This document shows, piece by piece, positions 56,391 to 59,847 of a DNA stretch of 59,847 nucleotides. How positions within the stretch are numbered: the stretch's first letter is position 1; each line of letters starts with the position of its first letter. The translations under genes were made by a program, and so were the position numbers. The notes under the pieces are model-generated. The model saw only the letters and a list, made by a program, of their open reading frames with translations. It did no database searches and was not told the DNA's origin. This stretch comes from an uncultured Candidatus Saccharibacteria bacterium (GTDB lineage Bacteria; Patescibacteriota; Saccharimonadia; Saccharimonadales; Saccharimonadaceae), in NCBI GenBank assembly GCA_938043965.1, contig CALIQQ010000011.1, forward strand, positions 1-59,847. The letters are read 5' to 3'.

Positions 56391-58370
56391 TCAAGAAAAT
56401 TTATAGCCAATTAACCTATTTTTTTGAAAATCAGTCGTTTCTTGCTGGTGTTTCGCATACTGTTCCGCTAGTTCCAGTTTTTTTCTCTCGCAACTATACT
56501 CTAATAAGCCATTTTTTAATCGAGATAGCTCTACTAATTCAGTTTTTCTAATCACACCCTTGCTTGCTGCTACAAATAAATTCATCAAGATTTCTTTAAC
56601 ATCTTCGTAGATTTCCAGCTCAATTATTTCCGCTAGCTTTTCAAGGCGATCACAGATGTAGGTTAAAATATATTCTCCAATATTATTGCCCTGACTAGTC
56701 ATTAGTAAGCATTCAAGCGCGGAAAGCCGAATCTGATTGGTCATTCTCGCCTCATCGCTATTATTGAAAATTTCCTTCAACCAAACTTCGGCTTCAGCTG
56801 CTGTTTTGGGATTACATAGAAAATAGCTCCAATCGTATTTATCAACTTTCTCTAAAATCTCCTCTAATTTTTGTCTAGGATCTGCAATTTTGTCAAAATA
56901 ATAACTAAAAATACGTCGTGCTAGCAAATCGCTATTATCATTTTCTTCCAATATACCTATTTTCTCTAACTCTAGGACTCCTTGTTCTAGATAATCTTTA
57001 ATTTCGACATTGCGCTCCGCAATGTCATCAAGGCTCATAATGAAGCCAGCCGCATCATCAAACATTTTATTACCAGCCTCTTCTCTAAAAGAGTATTCGT
57101 CGCGGTGAATTATTGGCCAAAGTGATCCAATCCTCGGCCAATAGTTAGCATAGATAAAATCCCTCAACTTTTCTTCAGCTAATCCCGTCCCAGTTAGCGC
57201 TTGCCAACTTCTATTAACCGCTTCTCCGCAAAGCCAGAATAAATCATCTGTATGCGTGCTATTGAAATCATCAAATGGTAAAGTTTTAATCACATGCGCT
57301 AACGCCGGCAGTAAATCGGCATACGGGTATTTATCCTCGTTCAAAATATAATTGGCAATATAAAATCCATAGGAGCTCGCTCTTAGACCACTGCCGCCCT
57401 GTTTTAGAATATCTTCCGAAATTTGCTCACGCTCACTAGCTGTGAAATTTACCAATATCGGCTCTGATAAAATCTCTTTAAAAATATACTTAAAATTATC
57501 TATCGACGATTGATCTAATTCAGCTTCTTCAAATTCACTAAATTCTCGCACATCAATTCTTCGGTAGATGTCCGATACCTTTTCATTTAGCGCCCCCTCG
57601 ATTGCTTTAAAAATTCCGCACGAATTATTCCTTACTAATTCCATAAAAATACTATTTAGCTCATTCCAGCCAATTTTTTCTACTATGTACTTTAGCCGAT
57701 ATTTTTGAAGTAATTTCTCGCCAGTCTCCAGTCTCTCCCAGCTCGTGATTAACTCTTCACCATTTTTGTATTTAATGTATTTTACGGTCTCATAGTATTC
57801 TCGCGGTGAAAAATCAAACCACCCCTTGCCACCACTGATCCGCTTTAGCTGCTCTAGATATGATTCATAAAAAGCTGACTCAGCGCTAGAAAAATCAGCC
57901 TGACTCTTCCTATAGTAATCGCTTAGCGCCGATATCTTATCTTTGCGCGAGGTGAAACTATTTATTGCACCATGATAAACTCCAGGCACCGAAGCCGGTA
58001 TTAGATATTTTTTGCCAGTCTCTTTGTAGATAAAGCCGTAATTGTCGTCATCGCATTCAAAAAATACGCCATGTTTTTTAAATGCGATATTGCCAGCTCC
58101 ACCATTGGCCTGATCGAGTACTCCCGCCTTTTTGAGCCCATCTAAGAATTTGTCTGCCGCATATAAAACATCTCGGTCTTCTTCTTTACTCCTGGTATCA
58201 CCAGTCAAATAAAAAAGTAGTTGATCGTTTCCTAAAACGAATATTCTAGCCGTGCCACTCGCTCCCATTGCTCCAAAATCCGCAAACTCAGCATAAATAA
58301 TGCTTTCTGGTCTAATTTCTTGCAACGCCTCTCTGGTTAATGCGATTGGTTTAATAATCTGCTCCTTCAT
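56391..58370 (-). CDS. Uncharacterised 659-aa protein, partner of the PvuRts1I-like gene
   Basis: Second gene of a leftward operon, 26 nt after the endonuclease, with a strong AGGAGGT ribosome site. N-terminal alpha/beta region (AEFADFGAMGASGTARIFVL, HGVFFECDDDNYGF), then about 500 residues predicted mostly helical. No helicase, nuclease, methylase or transmembrane motif is visible. Its only clue is the tight pairing with a modification-dependent endonuclease; it could be an accessory or sensor, or unrelated. Confidence 0.65.
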   Translation of the reverse strand: MKEQIIKPIALTREALQEIRPESIIYAEFADFGAMGASGTARIFVLGNDQLLFYLTGDTRSKEEDRDVLYAADKFLDGLKKAGVLDQANGGAGNIAFKKHGVFFECDDDNYGFIYKETGKKYLIPASVPGVYHGAINSFTSRKDKISALSDYYRKSQADFSSAESAFYESYLEQLKRISGGKGWFDFSPREYYETVKYIKYKNGEELITSWERLETGEKLLQKYRLKYIVEKIGWNELNSIFMELVRNNSCGIFKAIEGALNEKVSDIYRRIDVREFSEFEEAELDQSSIDNFKYIFKEILSEPILVNFTASEREQISEDILKQGGSGLRASSYGFYIANYILNEDKYPYADLLPALAHVIKTLPFDDFNSTHTDDLFWLCGEAVNRSWQALTGTGLAEEKLRDFIYANYWPRIGSLWPIIHRDEYSFREEAGNKMFDDAAGFIMSLDDIAERNVEIKDYLEQGVLELEKIGILEENDNSDLLARRIFSYYFDKIADPRQKLEEILEKVDKYDWSYFLCNPKTAAEAEVWLKEIFNNSDEARMTNQIRLSALECLLMTSQGNNIGEYILTYICDRLEKLAEIIELEIYEDVKEILMNLFVAASKGVIRKTELVELSRLKNGLLEYSCERKKLELAEQYAKHQQETTDFQKNRLIGYKFS

Positions 58371-58396
58371 GATTGTGACCTCCTGTTTATGCAGCT

Positions 58397-59350
58397 TTAA
58401 AATCTTCCGTTTAGATCTACTTTTTCGCTGACTAACTTATGTATAGTGAATTCCATTTCTTTGCCGTTAATCGTTAAAGTTTTTGTCTTTCCAATTTTTT
58501 TGAAGACACCTAAGAACTTGTAGCTCGATCTTCCTAGATTGTCGCGACTCTTGGCGAAGGTTATGCGGTTGAAATTTTCCGACTCGTGCATTAGCTTAGA
58601 TAGTTCAACGTCGCTCTTTATTTTTTTATTACGCACTAAGTGTTCGTAAATAAGGCCATCTTTTGGTGAATATAGGTTGATATATCCAGACGCAGAACCG
58701 GCTGTAATTTTACCAGCGTCTAGTTCGATTGCTGAATGTGGTAGCCATAAATGATCTTCGCTATCGTTTACTTTATAAAAACACTTTTGACTATTCGCGT
58801 CGCTTTTTCCGAAGAAGCTCCTGACCTCTCCATTTACACGAAAATGGAAATTATCACTACTATGAATAACCCCTCGCTTCTTTGCTAATTCTAGATCAGT
58901 CTTGTCCGACCAAGGAGTAAAATCTTTACGTTCTTTCTTGGCAACCCTTATCGCGGCTACGGCTTCATCTATGGATTTATTTATTTCATTTAGTGTTAGT
59001 AATGTTACTTCTTTTGAATCCCGATCAATTTTGTAAATTGGTATTCTGATTTCACGATAATTTTCTATTGCTGATAGTAAATCTTCGGTTCTCATTTCGT
59101 CCGAGGTTCTGTCTTTTTTGTCAGCCTCTTGAATATGTTGCAACTCATCGCATTCTATACCGATATTAATCTGCGGAAAATATAAGTCGATCAAGGCGTA
59201 TTTGCCATTCGGTCGCCTTACATATTGTTGAGATACAGGCTTAATTTCGGGGTCATCTAGGATATTCCAAATGCGGTTTATGACATAATTTTCATAATCT
59301 TTTCGGTTGGTTCTAGATAGTGTTTTGACTAAATAATTTATTTTATCCAC
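58397..59350 (-). CDS. PvuRts1I/AbaSI-family modification-dependent restriction endonuclease
   Basis: A 317-aa enzyme expected to cut DNA with hydroxymethylated or glucosylated cytosine. N-terminal Vsr-like PD-(D/E)XK domain: QQYVRRPNGKYALIDLYFPQ (Asp55) and INIGIECDELQH (Glu66, Asp68). The linker KDFTPW and the C-terminal SRA-like reader (LWLPHSAIELDAG; ITFAKSRDNLGRSSYKFLGVF) follow the family order. Start codon is GTG at 59350 after TAGGA. Family length is about 290-320 aa, so it is complete. Confidence 0.82.
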   Translation of the reverse strand: MDKINYLVKTLSRTNRKDYENYVINRIWNILDDPEIKPVSQQYVRRPNGKYALIDLYFPQINIGIECDELQHIQEADKKDRTSDEMRTEDLLSAIENYREIRIPIYKIDRDSKEVTLLTLNEINKSIDEAVAAIRVAKKERKDFTPWSDKTDLELAKKRGVIHSSDNFHFRVNGEVRSFFGKSDANSQKCFYKVNDSEDHLWLPHSAIELDAGKITAGSASGYINLYSPKDGLIYEHLVRNKKIKSDVELSKLMHESENFNRITFAKSRDNLGRSSYKFLGVFKKIGKTKTLTINGKEMEFTIHKLVSEKVDLNGRF

Positions 59351-59464
59351 AGCGAAAATCCTAAAATATAAATGTTATTTTTAGTATACCACTAAAAACT
59401 TTTCCGAAGCTTAAAAATGCAACATAGTCAACAAAAAAGCCTCAAAAGAGGCAATTTTACTGAC

Positions 59465-59540
59465 TGGTCGGGGCGACAGGACTCGAACCTGCGACCTCAA
59501 CTTCCCAAAAGTTGCGCGCTACCAACTGTGCTACGCCCCG
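59465..59540 (-). tRNA. tRNA-Pro(TGG)
   Basis: 76 nt with encoded CCA. Acceptor CGGGGCG/CGCCCCG, anticodon stem CAACT/AGTTG with loop TTTGGGA (anticodon TGG), T loop TTCGAGT. Confidence 0.95.
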
Positions 59541-59744
59541 AGGACCTAAAAATATCATACCACGAACTTTTCTTCTTGTCTATACCAACAAAACCATCAA
59601 TGGTTTTAAAATTCATTTAACCCAAATAGCTGCGAAAATCTAGTCAAAACGTGGCCACTTCCTACTTTAAAATTCATTCCGTTTATGGTAACATAAAAAT
59701 AACTGCAATATAAAACATTTTAATTATTTAGGGAATTAAACATA

Positions 59745-59847
59745 ATGAAAATTAGGCTCGCTGCCCACCAAAATCGGCTCTTATCAAGTCTCTCTATTTT
59801 CTCCCTCTTTCTCCTTTTTGGCTTCACCGCCGTCTCGCTTTTTGCTC
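59745..59847 (+). CDS. Secreted protein, 3' end outside window
   Basis: First 34 codons: a basic start (MKIRLAAHQNR) and a long hydrophobic segment (SIFSLFLLFGFTAVSLF), a signal peptide. GGGAA ribosome site. Resembles the signal region of the surface protein at the left edge. The gap 59541-59744 holds only AT-rich DNA with a possible TATAAA near 59710. Confidence 0.7.
   Translation, partial: MKIRLAAHQNRLLSSLSIFSLFLLFGFTAVSLFA

Overview
The window looks like a chromosome segment of a Candidatus Saccharibacteria (TM7, Patescibacteria/CPR) bacterium carrying one complete siphovirus-type prophage. This assignment is an inference. It rests on the AT-rich DNA, many extended -10 promoters (TGn-TATAAT) only 6-9 nt from the start codon (leaderless mRNAs), a UvrC without its C-terminal HhH domain, a cysteine-free LigA without its zinc finger, and the host gene order lemA - htpX - membrane protein - ligA - eno - membrane protein - uvrC - 4-TM protein - secG - peptide-binding protein.

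Host, left flank (1-5354). A secreted glycine-rich surface protein enters from upstream; a 12-unit AT repeat lies in its signal-peptide region and is a candidate phase switch. Next come small paralogous genes of unknown function, most of them read straight off a leaderless promoter, and a coiled-coil protein split by a frameshift.

Prophage (about 5379-39132). It sits in the 3' half of tRNA-Gly(GCC). The two ends share a perfect 392-bp direct repeat (5379-5770 and 38741-39132), far longer than a normal att core. The rightward early operon (5789-12635) carries a RecE-like exonuclease, RecT, two YopX proteins, a DUF3268 zinc-finger protein and many small unknowns. A structured RNA (7890-8073) lies after recT. 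A non-coding and leader region (13572-14229) precedes the last rightward gene. The leftward late genes run from terminase at 36.8 kb to lysis at 14.6 kb as four transcription units. Each starts with the same leader plan: extended -10, AUCUACG at the presumed 5' end, a hairpin with a U-run, then the ribosome site. Morphogenesis genes are a DUF5681 protein (possible small terminase), large terminase, portal, MuF with a C-terminal nuclease-like domain, scaffold, capsid, connectors, tail tube, tail-assembly chaperone with a T_TTT_TTA -1 frameshift, tape measure, tail proteins and a holin-like/CHAP endolysin fusion. Between the tape measure and distal-tail genes is a rightward cargo islet: a Panacea-type toxin-antitoxin pair, a tape-measure tail fragment, a broken copy of a flanking host gene, a small RNA and an Ltp-like superinfection-exclusion protein. 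A tyrosine integrase abuts the right end. I see no repressor and no replication protein.

Host, right flank (39133-59847). Two membrane proteins follow, one with an inverted-repeat leader, then a small RNA and the housekeeping run listed above, tRNA-Leu(GAG), a histidine phosphatase, a PH-domain protein and a SurA-like foldase. tRNA-Gly(CCC) comes next, then a two-gene operon of a PvuRts1I/AbaSI-family modification-dependent endonuclease and a 659-residue protein I cannot place (a possible new defence pair). The window ends with tRNA-Pro(UGG) and the start of another secreted protein.

The main candidates for new biology are the shared AUCUACG-hairpin leaders, the structured RNAs including one in the 392-bp repeat, the defence islet inside the tail genes, the MuF toxin-like domain, and the PvuRts1I-like operon.
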